DNA of 64,000 nucleotides from Sabellastarte sp. h YS-2021 (GCA_964017235.1 OZ024929.1:22193464-22257463); one strand, 5' to 3'; positions 1 through 11,426 are shown, counted from the stretch's first letter. Numbers and translations: made by a program. The notes: generated by a model from the letters alone, not told the origin.

Positions 1-59
1 TAAAGAAACACAAGGCATTTTAATAGGACTGGGTCTGGTGACTGGGATGGGTGATGAAC

Positions 60-480
60 ACTGTTTACCAGAATGATTTTAAATTTTTTTTCACTAAAAA
101 AAATAATCGAGGATGTTTGCAAGGTCAACAAGATTTGTTGGTCAACAAGGAGGTTGTGGAAGGTGGTCAAACATTGGTGACTAAGACTACTGGCTATTTT
201 ATGAGGGCACATGATCAGATCTGAGTGCAAAATGTTTGACCTGAAATCTTCAACATTTGTTTTGTGAATTTTACAAATTTCACACATCTTACTTTACAGG
301 GCTCCATGAAAGGTACTTTGATGGAAAAAGTAATTGCAAAATGATCAGATAAGCCATCTGTGACTTGTGACCAGGCTGCCAGAGCAAAAGATTCCCTGAT
401 GCAAAAAACATCCAATATATGGCAGTGGATATGAGTTGGTGAATTTGTTATTGGAACAAAGATGTGTTGTTTGAGCACAT
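60..480 (-). mobile_element. L2/CR1-like LINE fragment, end of endonuclease domain
   Basis: The minus-strand frame at 215-478 reads like the last part of an APE-type LINE endonuclease: a THIHCHILD segment (usual form TH-x-HGHTLDL), then DGLSDHFAITF, which carries the SDH motif of the catalytic site. A basic KFVKFTKQ stretch follows, as where these proteins leave the endonuclease domain. Downstream sequence towards position 60 is decayed. This is a short remnant, not a gene. The family assignment rests on motif resemblance only. Confidence 0.5.
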
Positions 481-589
481 CATTGAATTGTTTTTACTAG
501 TAATCCTGTTTGTCCAGATTAAATTAAACTAGAGTATTGCTTTGCAAGAGAAAAAAAATGTTTTTCCACAGCAAAAACTAAGCGTCCAA

Positions 590-2110
590 ATAAGCGTTAA
601 TGATTTTGTCGAAATGACTATCTTCCTCTGTTTAATTTGTTGTTTTCCATTTATGCAAAAATTCAACCTACCTGCAAAAAAAATGAACTGACCTGACTGT
701 ACCCTGTGGTTTAAAACTTTCATCGAAATTGCATCTCACACCATTTCTGAGATAAATATGTTTTTGCATTTTATGCAGAAATTAAAAATGACCACCAAAA
801 TGGCAGGAATATGATTTTTTTTTTAATTGCCAGATGACTCTGTGAATACCATGGGGGGTAAAATTTCGTCAAAATCACTCTATCTTGCACCGTTTCCAGG
901 ATAAATGCGTTTTGTGGTTTTTTTTTACTCAGGTCGCCAAAAATAGTGGGAAAAACAATTTTTTCAACAAAAACTGCTAAACAACTGTGGGGTTACCCTG
1001 GGATGAAAAAAATCGTTTTTGCACCATTTCCAAAATAATTGTATTTTTGCGTTTTACGTAGAAATTCAAAATGGTCACCAATATGGCGTCAAAATGATAT
1101 TTGGACAAAACTGACAGATGACTGTGTGAAAATAGCCTGGGTAAAATATTTTGTCGAAATTACTCTGTTCTGCACCATTTCCGATATAAATGTGTTTTTG
1201 CATTTTACACAGAATTTCAAGATGTCCCCAAAATGGCAGGAAAATAAATTTTTAGAACAAAAGGCCCAATGACCCTGTTGATACCCTTTGGTAAAAAGTT
1301 TCTTCGAAATCACCCCAATCAGACACCCTTTCAGAGATAAATTCATTTTTGTGAACATCTTGATCTGTTTCAAAGATAAATGCCTTTTTTGTGTTTTACA
1401 TAGAATTTCAAGATGGCCACCAAAAATGGTGGGAAAATTATTTTTTGAAAAAAATTGCTAGGTGACTGTGGGAATACCCTGGGGGTAAAGTATTTTGTCG
1501 AAATCACTCTATCTCACACCATTTCTGACATCGATTGCATTTCTGTGGTTTATGCAGAAATTCAAAATGGCCACCAAAATTCATGAAAAATGGGGGAAAA
1601 ACATTTTTGGCAAAGTGACAGATGATTGTGCAGATAATGTGGGGGGTCAAAAATTCTGTCAAAATCGCTATATTTCGCAGTGTTTCCAAGATAACTGAAT
1701 TTTTGCTTTTACACAAAAATTCCGATGGCTGCTAACATGGCGAGAAAATGTTTTTTTGGACCCAAAAAAATGACAGATGACTGCAGATACCCTGGGAGTA
1801 AAAAATTCAATATTGCTTTCTCCTGTACCGTTTCCGAGATAAATGCATTTTTGTATTTTACACAGAAATTCCAGATGGCTGCCAAAAATGGTGGGGAACG
1901 ATTTTTGGAAAAAAATGGCCAGATGACTCTGTGGATACATATTTGGTAAAAAAGTTTGTTGATATTGCTCTATCTTGCACCATTTTGAGACAAATGTATT
2001 TTTGCATTTGACACAGAAATTCAAGATTACAGAGAAAAATGGCCCGAAAATAATTTTTGGCAAATAGTGGCAGATGACTTTGCGGATAACCTGGGGGTTA
2101 AATATTTGAA
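590..2110. repeat. Degenerate ~150-bp tandem repeat, about ten units
   Basis: The phrases AAATTCAAGATGGC-CCAAAATGG, GACAGATGACT-TG-GATACCCTGGGGGT, TTTTGTCGAAATCACTCTATCT, CACCGTTTCCGAGATAAATG and ATTTTTGCATTTTACACAGAAATTC recur in the same order. The AAATTCAAGATGG landmark lies near 780, 925, 1070, 1213, 1404, 1560, 1717, 1866 and 2018, so units run about 145-190 bp. Units are strongly diverged. The small open frames across this stretch follow the repeat and do not look like genes. The same repeat reappears at 63340-63600. Confidence 0.8.
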
Positions 2111-2689
2111 GAGAATCCGCCAACAGGTTGCTGAGCTATACACAATAGAAAATGCAGGAGCTGGCAGACCAGGCAGACCCTCTCTCTCTCTCTCCCATTT
2201 CCCCTGAATACAAACAAGCATTCCTTGCTGAACGTTTAATTATCTAACAGTGTATGTTCAGTGCCTGGTGAAGCTGCATTCTCAAGAAACAAACCAAAGT
2301 CATCAAGAAACTGGGCCTTCAGAACATTAGGAGGTATATAAAAGGCATGGAAGACAATCTTCTAGAAGAAAAGATACCCATGGACTAAGATTTCTGAAAG
2401 AGTGTGACACGCTAAGGATGTCACCCTTGAATGTATAATTGATCCTGCCAACATACGGGTGTATGCCAAGTTCATTATTGAAGGAGTGGGCCATGAACAG
2501 AGAAAATTCAATCAAGCCAGAGTGGGCCTAATACAAGGATTCAGATGAGCCAGAGGTGTGAAAACCAATAAGTATGACATATAACAAAAAATAAAATATA
2601 TGCATCACAATCCCAATGTGAGTGCTGATGCGATAGGAACCAACAAAGGGTTGACTGGATTTAACATATGCGTGTATTAATTTCTATGT

Positions 2690-3260
2690 TATATTGTCCA
2701 GCAACAATTTTGCTTCAGAAAAGAAATGGCAGAGGGCAATGGCCAGCTTTCGTAACATTGACCTTTGTATATATTTGTTGCTCATTGATATCACTGAAGT
2801 TTTCCCTCCCATTATCAGTCATCGGTGAACTGGTACTAGAATTACCTTTACTCCAGTTCTACTTTATTTACCTTTCTCTTGGCTCTGAACTACTGCTATT
2901 CAACTAAAACCTGCTCATTTTTAAAGCCATAAATTTCTCCCTTCCCCTATTTGTCATCTCTGATCAAGTCCAGTAGTCTGGCATGTGGAAGTAGACTATA
3001 AGTTTCTTCAGTCCATCCCAGAATGGCCATAGGCTTTGCCACGACTGCACCAGTGGAATGGAACAGGCTCCCATTTAATGTCAATTCACAACAAACCATT
3101 ACTTCAGGCTTTAGAAGCCAACTCAAGGCTTACCTGTTTAGACTAGCTTACCCACCACCATAGTCCTTTGACAAGTGCTAACTGGGTACCTTTTAGATTC
3201 GTTAGAGGATCTTCATCATATTATGCGCTATACAAATGTTTCCATTATTACAATTATATC
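2690..3260 (+). mobile_element. L2/CR1-like LINE 3' fragment
   Basis: Near 3040-3165 a plus-strand frame reads like the usual LINE C-terminus: a WNRLPFNV-like segment, then FRSQLKAYLFRLAYPPP and a stop, matching the WNSLP...FKSxLKTYLF ending of L2/CR1 reverse transcriptase proteins. Upstream sequence is badly decayed. A short 3' tail ending near CGCTATACAAATGTTTCCATTATTA follows. The fragment lacks everything upstream of the C-terminus. Confidence 0.55.
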
Positions 3261-4185
3261 ACCAGTTTCACTCTGATATGATTCACCCATTATTATCTGC
3301 ATCATACTAAATTTGCAAATGACAAAAATTAAATAAGTTGGATTTCTAAAACATAGCTCATTATTCAGTAGTACAAATGATACTATTAAGGCTTATTAGA
3401 TGTGGGGAGTCATTAAAACTAATGGGAGAGGTTATAAAACATGGGTGTACTCGAAAGATACTTGGGAAAAATATACCCCTCGACTTTATAAATTTTTTAT
3501 GATTTAGGTTATTTAAAATATATATTTTTATTAAATTTAACAATCAATCCATGAGAATGGCTCTGGGGAGTTTCCACTGGTTTAGACCAAGCAACATGTT
3601 TTGTCAGGGAAAGCCTCGCAAAAATATGCCAAAATCTGAAAAGGATCTGATTGACAAATCACACAGGGCAAAAGTTTCCAAAAAGATGTATACTGTGAAT
3701 GTATGATCAGACCTAGCACTTAATTTAAATAACTCCAGACTGCAATATGCATCACCGAAATGATATCAAAATTCACTTCAGCATTGGGGCAATTTAAAAG
3801 AATCTTTAATATTCTAAATATGTCAAATATTGTAGCATCTAATTAATTTCAAAGCACTGACATACCTTTGTAAAATTTCACACCATAACACAGCTTAACA
3901 TTTAAAACTAGATGGTGACGACTCAACGCCAACATATCCCCAGACGGGCCATCTCCAATACCACGGGTAATGATTTGGTATTTTTTGTAGCACCCATTTT
4001 ATGAGATCCACAATTATTATAAACCATTTAAAATTTTTTTTGCCAAACCATTTTGTCAGATTTATCCTTTTTAATATCTTTAAATGGTTGTCAGTACTTT
4101 CTAAAATAGTAGCACAGAGCTTTGTAGGGCTTGTGTGTCTTTAATTTATTAGTGGAAAGATTAAGTCATAAAATATTGTGATAGT
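3260..4185. other. AT-rich stretch, nothing recognised
   Basis: I see no convincing frame, splice-bounded exon, terminal repeat or tandem structure here. Confidence 0.5.
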
Positions 4186-4189
4186 ACAT

Positions 4190-5110
4190 GTAGATGTAGT
4201 ACATGAAAAATGTTGAAAGGTCACTCGGATGGGTGTTTAGGGTCCTAATACAGAGAGTAAAGGTATATTTAAAGCTTTTGTTTTTGGCACATGTAAAACG
4301 AACATATTAATTTTTCAAAGATGAGTTTTCAACTTCATCAGTCAGAGTTCGACAATTAGAGGGCTTAAATGTGGAAAAATTCCATAAACTGGGCCTCTGC
4401 GGGCATTTTAGAGACCTCAAGGTGCCGTTAAAATTAAAGCTACGTACTTCAAATTTTCTACATACAGAAATTACATACAGAAGTTATACCTAATACAGTT
4501 TGAGACTTGTCAGACTTACCATCTTTAAGTTCCAGGGCAAAATATGTGAACAATGTCGAAAAAGGGTCACTTATGTAGGTGTCGGGTCCCTATACACAGG
4601 TTAAATGTCTATGTAAAGCCTTGATTTTTGGCACATGTGGAGAGGACATATTAATTTATTCCCAGATGAAATTTTAGTTCTATCAGTAACGTAATATGAC
4701 AGCCATTGGGCTTAATAGTGGCACAAAAGTCAATGAATTGGGTCTCTGTGGGCATTTTAGAGACCTTAAGGTGACCTTAAAATGAAAGCAAAGACTTTCA
4801 ATTTTCTACAGACGGAGATTAAGTATATAAATTATATCTAACACAGTTTCAGGTTTGTCAAAATTGCCATTTGTAAGTTTCCCGACAAAATATGTGAAAA
4901 ATGCCGAAAAAATGTGTATAATTTATGGGTTTATGGGCTTCAAATACAACTTTATTCTCAACGTAAAGTCTTGAGTTTTGGCATATCAAAGGAGAATATA
5001 GAAAGCAGTTCATTGGTAAAGATTGAGATGGATAAGCCAAAGATTTTTTTGTCCCAGAGAGATTTAAGTGACAAAAGGTTAAATTTCTGACCTTGGGGTG
5101 GCCATAATTT
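4190..5110. repeat. ~345-bp tandem repeat, about 2.6 units
   Basis: The landmark GGCACATGT...GACATATTAATTT occurs at 4286 and 4630, with a decayed third copy at 4980, giving periods of 344 and 350. Within each unit the same order is seen: a GGTC-CTAATACA segment, TTTTGGCACATG, GGGCATTTTAGAGACCT-AAGGTG, AATTTTCTACA-ACAGA and ACACAGTTT-AG-CTTGTCA. The second unit holds the near-palindrome TTAAGGTGACCTTAA at 4766-4780. Confidence 0.8.
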
Positions 5111-5320
5111 CTTTACTATTGGGAGTATAAGGTCACCTTAACACAAGGTTCCTCTCCTGACCCAAATACATGTTTGTGCCAAGTTTGAATGAAATCTGTA
5201 AACGTGTTTTTGAGTTATCGCACACACAATTCAAAATGTATGGCAGCAGCAGTGCAATGGATGTGACACCAGTATATCGCCAACTTTCGTCTGGAGCAAT
5301 AAAATAATTTTTTAACTCAC

Positions 5321-5648
5321 GCAGTCTTTGCAGGGCTAGGTACAGCATGCTGTTGAAACATTGGTGGCATTGTCTTTGTGTATGTTTCCACGAACCATCT
5401 TGCACGTGCTTTTGGGGAAGCATATTTTGACAGTTTATCCAGGAATTCAATGATGACTTGCAGATTTTGGTCATAAGTTTCATGTAATTGCTTGGCAGAA
5501 TGTAAAGACGCCTTGAGTTGTTGCAGTGTTTTCACATGCTTGACAACATCATCCAACTTGTATGGTTGGAGGGCATCTTTCAATACTTTCTCTATTGGAG
5601 GAGATTCAAACAATGAGGTAGTCCCTCCCATGGTGGCTAATTTGTTAC
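5321..5648 (-). CDS. Possible first coding exon of an unidentified host gene
   Basis: On the minus strand a splice acceptor (TTATCAG) at 5649-5650 opens an exon. Its first good ATG (5629-5631) sits in the context GCCACCATGG, a near-ideal Kozak site. The frame stays open for 103 codons to a strong donor (GTGAGTT at 5320 downwards), ending two bases into a codon. The peptide starts MGGTTSLFESPP, so an N-myristoylation site (MG-xxx-S) is possible, and is then helical and lysine-rich, with KLSKYASPKARARWFVETY near the end. I do not recognise the family and did not find the next exon, so this could be a solitary or chance open frame. Confidence 0.35.
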
Positions 5649-5699
5649 CTGATAAGACATAGTAGGTGATAATTAACCATTTTGTAAAGTTCAAGCTTG

Positions 5700-6175
5700 G
5701 GTTTTTATGTACCTTTTAAAGACACACTAAGAAAAGCGACAAAAAAGTTCTCACAAGCTCCTATCAGATGGACCCGAACCCAATTAAGCAAAGCAACTAA
5801 GCAAAGTGAGAGCCAAGTAATCTGTTGCCATACTTTATTAACCCGGAGACCCCTTCTGTAAGGAATTCAAGGAAATTGCACTGACATATTTAAATACAAA
5901 AAAAAAACTATTTGAATTTGATATACTTGTTGAAATTTTCAGTTAAATATTTGGCTACTTGAATGCAGAAATCTGGAGAGATTGTTGCTGCTCTTCGTAA
6001 AATGTGCATATGTCGCCATACAACTTATAATGATTTATATTTCTCTTAGTGATCTAGACTGGATACAGATAAATTTTAGTATTTATGCTGTTTAAGGTAT
6101 ATGCTGAATTATCAAAGTCAAGTCACAGTTAGAGTTTTATGTGTTAGTTAACAGATGTGGACATTTTGGAACAGT
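5700..6175. other. Intergenic, nothing recognised
   Basis: AT-rich sequence without a supported gene or repeat structure. Confidence 0.5.
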
Positions 6176-6240
6176 TCCTTGGCATGGCCACTTGTGGGAG
6201 TCAAACCCACACAGAGGGGTGACAGTCTGTGATTATGGAG
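6176..6240 (-). repeat. tRNA-like SINE head, single diverged copy
   Basis: The stretch GGCCACTTGTGGGAGTCAAA followed by CCCACACAGAG matches one unit of the 73-bp array at 46208-47008. On the minus strand it reads GGGTTTGACTCCCAC, close to a pol III B box. Confidence 0.55.
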
Positions 6241-6514
6241 AATATGTGTAGATATGTGTAGAATATATGGAGATACAAAATCATGATTCCATACTTTGCC
6301 CTTCATTAAGAGGATTCATGAGTAAAGCTTATGAAGGGCTTTGTGAGCCCAAATACAACCTGTTTCTCTCAATAATGGTTACTGTGCTGATAAATGATGA
6401 TTTGAAAGTATTTGTCAACTAATTTCATTTTAGAATTGTGAAAAAACATCTCATCTTTGTCAGAATCCAAACAAATAGAAGTGGTATCTCTATATATGTT
6501 ACAGTGAATTTGTG

Positions 6515-6665
6515 TAATCAGGGAATTCGCAATTCCCTGAATACTTTCAGGAATGCTTTCAGGGAATTCGTGAATTCTCTAAAATGTCTAGGGAATTCGC
6601 GAAATCCCTAAAACTTTAGTTAATTTTTTCACAAATTCACTGAATGCTATTTTATGGAATTTGTG
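6515..6665. repeat. Cluster of GGGAATTCGC palindromes
   Basis: AGGGAATTCGC, AGGGAATTCGTGAATTC and AGGGAATTCGCGAA recur within about 100 bases, several of them parts of inverted pairs (GGGAATTCGCAATTCCC). This is probably the remains of a small foldback element. Confidence 0.4.
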
Positions 6666-6689
6666 AAATTATATTTATTTTGTTATCAC

Positions 6690-6985
6690 AAAATTATGTC
6701 ATGCGCACAGTGTAATAATCTTGTGATAATGAGATTTTATTGTGAGAACAAGAAAACTAAACTGATCCTTCTATGCACAAGATGATCTTGTGATCACAAA
6801 ATGACATGCAATCAGAAGATGATGTTGTATTGACTTGATTTTCCTGTAATCACAACATAATCATATGTGCAAATATCAGCTTGTGATGACAAGATAATGA
6901 AGTTGTGGCATGGGTTAATTATTTTGTGAGCATGAGAAGATCTTGTGTGCATAAGATCATCGTGTGCACAGAACTTAGCACATAA
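6690..6985. repeat. Decayed relative of the GTGATAACAAGAT foldback element
   Basis: Repeated TTGTGATAA-GA, CACAAGATGATCTTGTGAT, ATGACATGCAATC and GTGTGCATAAGATCATC phrases match the inside and arms of the foldback element at 10917-11426, but the inverted ends are no longer clear. This looks like an older copy or family member. Confidence 0.45.
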
Positions 6986-7228
6986 AATATCTTCTTCATT
7001 CTAACATGACATGGCTGTGTCCGCAAATTTGATTGGCTAAGACACAAAAAATTACTTCGTAAAACCCCGCATAACCTGATGAATTCTATTTTATCGCTCA
7101 CAATGCTGCTCTGCAAAAACAAAACTTGAAGTAACTTTTTTTCATTAAATAAACAAATAATGGTAAATATGATATTCTTGGATTCTTACATTTGAAAAAA
7201 GAATATACTGATATGAATGTGCTAAAGT

Positions 7229-7549
7229 TTAAAGACGTTTAACAAAGAAAATGGTTATCTTATTTTGTGGCTCTTCCAATAATTCAACTGCACCCTTCAA
7301 TAAAAAATCTTTATAGAATATTCCTATATTTTTGTACAAAATAGCTTCAAAACTAATTTTTATAAAATCTTTTAAATGTCGTGTTAGAATAGAAATAGAT
7401 AACTCCACCTTTGTGATTTTAATATCGCTAATGGTTTTTAAATCTCCTATAACCCCTCTCTCATCGTTGTCTATTTCTGTAATATCCTGATAGGGGGCTC
7501 TGTAGATATGTTGAAAAATCCTCTCTGAAGCAGGAAGGAATTCTCGGAA
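7229..7549 (-). CDS. Possible terminal exon, unidentified
   Basis: The minus strand has an open frame of 106 codons running from directly after an acceptor-like TTACAATTAG (AG at 7550-7551) to TAA at 7229-7231. It begins FREFLPASERIFQHIYRAPY and is rich in Ile, Lys and Leu, including DLKTISDIKITKVELSISI. There is no ATG at the start, as expected for an internal acceptor. I recognise no family. The length is only modestly above chance in AT-rich DNA, so this is a tentative call. Confidence 0.2.
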   Translation of the reverse strand, partial: FREFLPASERIFQHIYRAPYQDITEIDNDERGVIGDLKTISDIKITKVELSISILTRHLKDFIKISFEAILYKNIGIFYKDFLLKGAVELLEEPQNKITIFFVKRL

Positions 7550-7689
7550 CTAATTGTAACATGAAAACAGTTGTGTATAGCTGTAAAATGGGCTGTAGAC
7601 AGGATGCTTTTTGAGAGAGAGAAATGGTTCCTTTAGGAATGATTTTTTTTTGGCGACAAAATATGATAGACATTGAAATTTATACAATG

Positions 7690-7924
7690 GTTTATTGTTT
7701 ATTTGGGGTTTTGCGTCGCTTTCAACACTGTACATGTCATATCACGACAGGTAGTTGGAATGGCAGAGGAAACCAGTACATACAGTTCATTAGGGTTCTG
7801 TACTGTAAACTGCTGACCAACGGCAAGCAACTACCAGCTTTCCCACTTGAGGCCGTGCCAGGAACCGAACCCCGGCCTCAGAGGTGGGAGGCGAGAGTGT
7901 TACCACTCTGCCACCGTGGCCCCC
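7690..7924 (-). mobile_element. tRNA-derived SINE (family 1), nearly full length
   Basis: Read on the minus strand, the head has a pol III A box (TGGCAGAGTGG) and a B box (GGTTCGGTTCC), then a body with AAGTGGGAAAGCTGGTAGTT and a tail AAAGCGACGCAAAACCCC with AATAAACAATAAA. Imperfect direct repeats TGAAATTTATACAATG (7674-7689) and TGAAACTTATGCAAAG (7925-7940) flank it and are probably the target-site duplication. Related copies lie at 44405, 52038, 53820, 59160 and 60480. Confidence 0.85.
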
Positions 7925-7944
7925 TGAAACTTATGCAAAGTGTA

Positions 7945-9270
7945 AATATATATTTGTACTGTACATGTCTGTCACGTAAAAGTTGACTGGAAAGTTTACA
8001 ACATGTACAAGATAGGCTGCACAAGTAACGTTCTACAAAATATGTAACTTGCTGCTCCTGGTCGCCTCAAAAAATAATAAGCCTGCCTTATAACGAGATG
8101 TTGGACATGTTGGATTCAAAAGGAACTTGAAATAGTTAAATTTAAGTATTTTATTGAAAATATATATTACAATATGTACATGAATATCTAAATGTGATAG
8201 GATCATTTTATGATTTATTCATTACAAAAATAATATTGATCACTTCTCTCCTTTATGTATGGTTTAACTCCATTAAAAATCTTTTATGAAAAAGGTTTAA
8301 AAGACTTTATTTGAAAGGTCAGAATTAGTACTATATTCACCTCCATGCAATAAATGAGGACCATAAGTGACTAAAGAAAACCTTCAGATGACAGTATATG
8401 TATTATTGTTATCAATATCTGTGCTTGCAGATAATACATAATGATCAAGATACATGCAATTTAGGTTTTGCTAACCATATTTGACTTTTGAACAAGGGTC
8501 AAAAAGTCAAATCTGGTCAAGTCAAAATTTCCCCAGCTAATGATTTACTATTCGTTTTAGCATCCCAAACCGCTGTGACCTGTAATAATCAAGATACAGG
8601 CAGTTTTAGTTCTGGCCTCCCCCATTTGCTATGTGGAATACTTTGGCACAACATGGATGACCTTGAATGAAGAGGTTCAAAGTCAAATGTCTGCATCCTT
8701 CCAGAGGGACTGTATGCCTAATTAACTTCTCAATCATATATAGATTAAACCTCCTATAGTTCAGAAACAATCCAAGTTTGTCAAACTTGAATAATTTTTA
8801 AGGAAACAACCATGGTAACCATTATGTTTTTTTTTTCAAAATGAGGGCCAAATCATTCGAAGACAGGCTTTTATGATCTCCCTAGACACCGGCATGGCTG
8901 GTGAAGCACAATAAATATATCCAGTTTTATATATAATAATAGAAACATATATACTGAAATATCATGATATATTTATATGGGTTTTATATGGGTCATAACT
9001 TTTACACATTTCGAGCTCGTACAAGTTGTTTCTACAGGATTTAAAAATTTGATAGCAATATTGTGCAAGTAATAACCAAAATACCAAACCTCACCTTGTA
9101 CTCTTTGCAGAGTCTCCCTGTGGAAGTAAGTGATTAGTAGAATTATCACAGATAAAATGTGTCAAAGTAAATACTTCACCAGTAAAAATATTTTAACTAG
9201 AAATAATGGTTCACATGAAATAGAAAAGACACTGTGGTTATTTGATAGTTATTATTGATAACTTTAGCTA
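7945..9270. other. Intergenic, nothing recognised
   Basis: AT-rich with several microrepeats (for example ATATATATAATAATAG near 8930). I support no gene or element here. Confidence 0.5.
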
Positions 9271-9275
9271 ATGTT

Positions 9276-9866
9276 CCTGTTCCACCACACGACTATGGCT
9301 CCCGATTAAGGGTTTTTGGGACCTGTTTCCAAAAAATGTAGAGTCCTGGACAGTCTGCTCGAGTCTGTTTGGGTTTGTTGTGGTCGGTATAAATATCAAA
9401 CATGTTTGACATTTGCCAGGACTGTAACTGATCCACTTTCACCCCTACCCACAAATTTCCTTCCTTTCTTCCAGGCTTTCTGAGACCCAAATTTATGTTG
9501 TCTGAGGCATCCTGCGACTCTTAATCCCAGGACTCTTAGTACCAGGAGGCATGGACTTCGTCCCAGACCTAAAAATCAATTACTGTCTCTGTAAATCGGT
9601 TATTAGTCCTAGGAGGCATGAGGAAGCCGCAGTCTGAGACCCAGTTGGTATATCCCCGACAGGATCGGAGTTGAAACCGATCACAAACATGGCTTAATTG
9701 CTTCATAGTCATGGAACGTCTGAGGCTTCCTGGGGATGATCTGGGATGGATCCCACACCTGCATCAAGATTCCATTTTCCCGCCCATTTTTCAGGGGGTT
9801 TTTCACCGAAGCTCCAGGATTAAGGGTCCCAGGATGAATCAGGGCTTAATCCTTTGGTGGAACAGG
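9276..9866. mobile_element. Non-autonomous inverted-repeat element (MITE-like)
   Basis: CCTGTTCCACCA at 9276-9287 is matched in inverted orientation by TGGTGGAACAGG at 9855-9866. Further inside, GATTAAGGG on the left faces CTTAATCC on the right. The inside has no coding frame for a transposase. TTAG flanks both sides at a short distance, but a clean target duplication is not certain. Confidence 0.55.
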
Positions 9867-9869
9867 GGT

Positions 9870-10640
9870 ATTAGATACGCTTTGTGAACAACATTTAAGT
9901 CCCTAGACTAAGCTAAGACAAAGGGTTCAAATTTAAGTACCTAACTTAGCCTAAGGCCAGCCTAATTCTACGACCTTGTGTGAAACAGGCACCAGCAACC
10001 AGATACCTACAAAAAGAATGAGTCAGGGGTAGACTTGACCTTGTGAAAGGACAAGACATCAAAGCGATACTAGTTTTCAGAAAATATGACCCTGATCAAT
10101 AGTATTCTCGCAATGCACACAGACAAACTAACAGACAACGGATGAATTTAGAATATATCCCCAAAAATTCTTGCGAGGCATACAAGCCCGCAAAGATGTT
10201 TAGTATAAAATTTGTGTGTTCTTTTCCTGCCATAAATCAAATACAAAAGTTAAAGACTATTTCCGGTTTACACAAGGCATTATTTCCTTAAAGTTATGGC
10301 TAAATTATAACGATTCTATTCATTTTAGTGGATATGAATATTTCAAGACAAGTTCTAAAGAAAATCAACCCCAACACGCTGAACAATAATTATTTTTACA
10401 GAGTTATTCAGTGCACGACTGTTGATTTCCCTCCAGGCCCTTGGCCAGTATGATTTGCCCTCAGGCTTCACAAATCAAAATATTGCCCAAAATGAATGGT
10501 TATGAATAAATATGTCCTTACTATGTTTATCTGACTCACGTGTACAGCAGCTGAAAACGTTCTGTCTTAATGTTAATTTCCTCGCTTGTCCTTGTTGTGG
10601 ACACCAGTTGTCAACCACTACAAAAAGAGTTACTTTAAAT
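9870..10640. other. Repeat-like border, then no recognised feature
   Basis: AAGTCCCTAGACTAAGC and CTTAGCCTAAGGCC at 9897-9960, ending near GTGTGAAACAGG, resemble a stretch at 49135-49205 (CAGTTTCACATAGAGCCTTAG). They probably belong to one small repeat family. The rest shows nothing. Confidence 0.35.
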
Positions 10641-10910
10641 TAGATCATTTTGTCTTTTTACATTTGCAGAGCATGCATATTGCAGGACAATAAGATGATC
10701 CAAAATAGGCAAAATCACACGATATTGCCCTCAAATAAGGCATTCTAATTGAATGATACACGCTCCAGACACAATATATACATGTATAAAGCCTCTTTTT
10801 GTATTCGATTTTTGACAAAACACATGGATCACTGGGATGAAACACACAAATACAAAAGACCCACAATATATTACACAATTCAGGCCAATGAAACACTTAA
10901 CAGTTGCTGT

Positions 10911-10916
10911 GATATG
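10911..10916. repeat. Left target-site duplication GATATG
   Basis: GATATG abuts the left inverted end of the foldback element and is repeated directly at 11427-11432 after its right end. Confidence 0.55.
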
Positions 10917-11426
10917 TACGGAGCCCCTAATAGGACATGGTAAAATAAAAATTGCACCATGTATTAAGTCGTGCGCACAAGATGATCTCGTGATAACAAG
11001 AAAATAAGTTGTGATAATGAGATGATCTCATTATAATGAGATAATAAGTCGTGATAACAAGATCATCTCATGATATCAAGGTGGTCTGGTGATAATGAGA
11101 TCATCTTGTGATATCAAGATCACTAGTGGTGCTCACTACTTCATCTGGTGATAACAACATAATAAGTGGTGATCACCACATAAACTAGTACTCAACACTT
11201 ATTATGTCGTGATAACTACTTTATCTGGTGATAACCACTTTATCTAGTGAGCACAAGATCATCTGGTGAGCACCAGATGATCTTGTGATATCAAGAAAAC
11301 AAGTGCTGCTAATGAGATCATCTCATTATCACGACTTATTTTCTTGTTATCACGAGATCATCTTGTGCGCATGACTTAATACATGGTGCAATTTTTATTT
11401 TACCATGTCCTATTAGGGGCTCCGTA
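10917..11426. mobile_element. Foldback element with long inverted ends and internal GTGATAACAAGAT repeats
   Basis: The left end TACGGAGCCCCTAATAGG and the next ~75 bases (CATGGTAAAATAAAAATTG, CACCATGTATTAAGTCG) are repeated inverted at the right end, finishing CCTATTAGGGGCTCCGTA. The inside is an unusual mosaic of short variants of GTGATAACAAGAT, GATCATCTTGTG and ACTAGTG-TCACCA, many self-complementary, so either strand could fold into a long hairpin. It has no coding capacity. A 6-bp duplication GATATG flanks it. The transposase class is unknown. Confidence 0.8.

Noticed and set aside
1039-2123. Several overlapping frames of 64-151 codons on both strands
   Set aside because: They follow the ~150-bp tandem repeat. 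The same peptides recur in shifted form and there is no codon signal.
7624-7986. 120-codon plus-strand frame
   Set aside because: It is an antisense reading of the SINE at 7690-7924.
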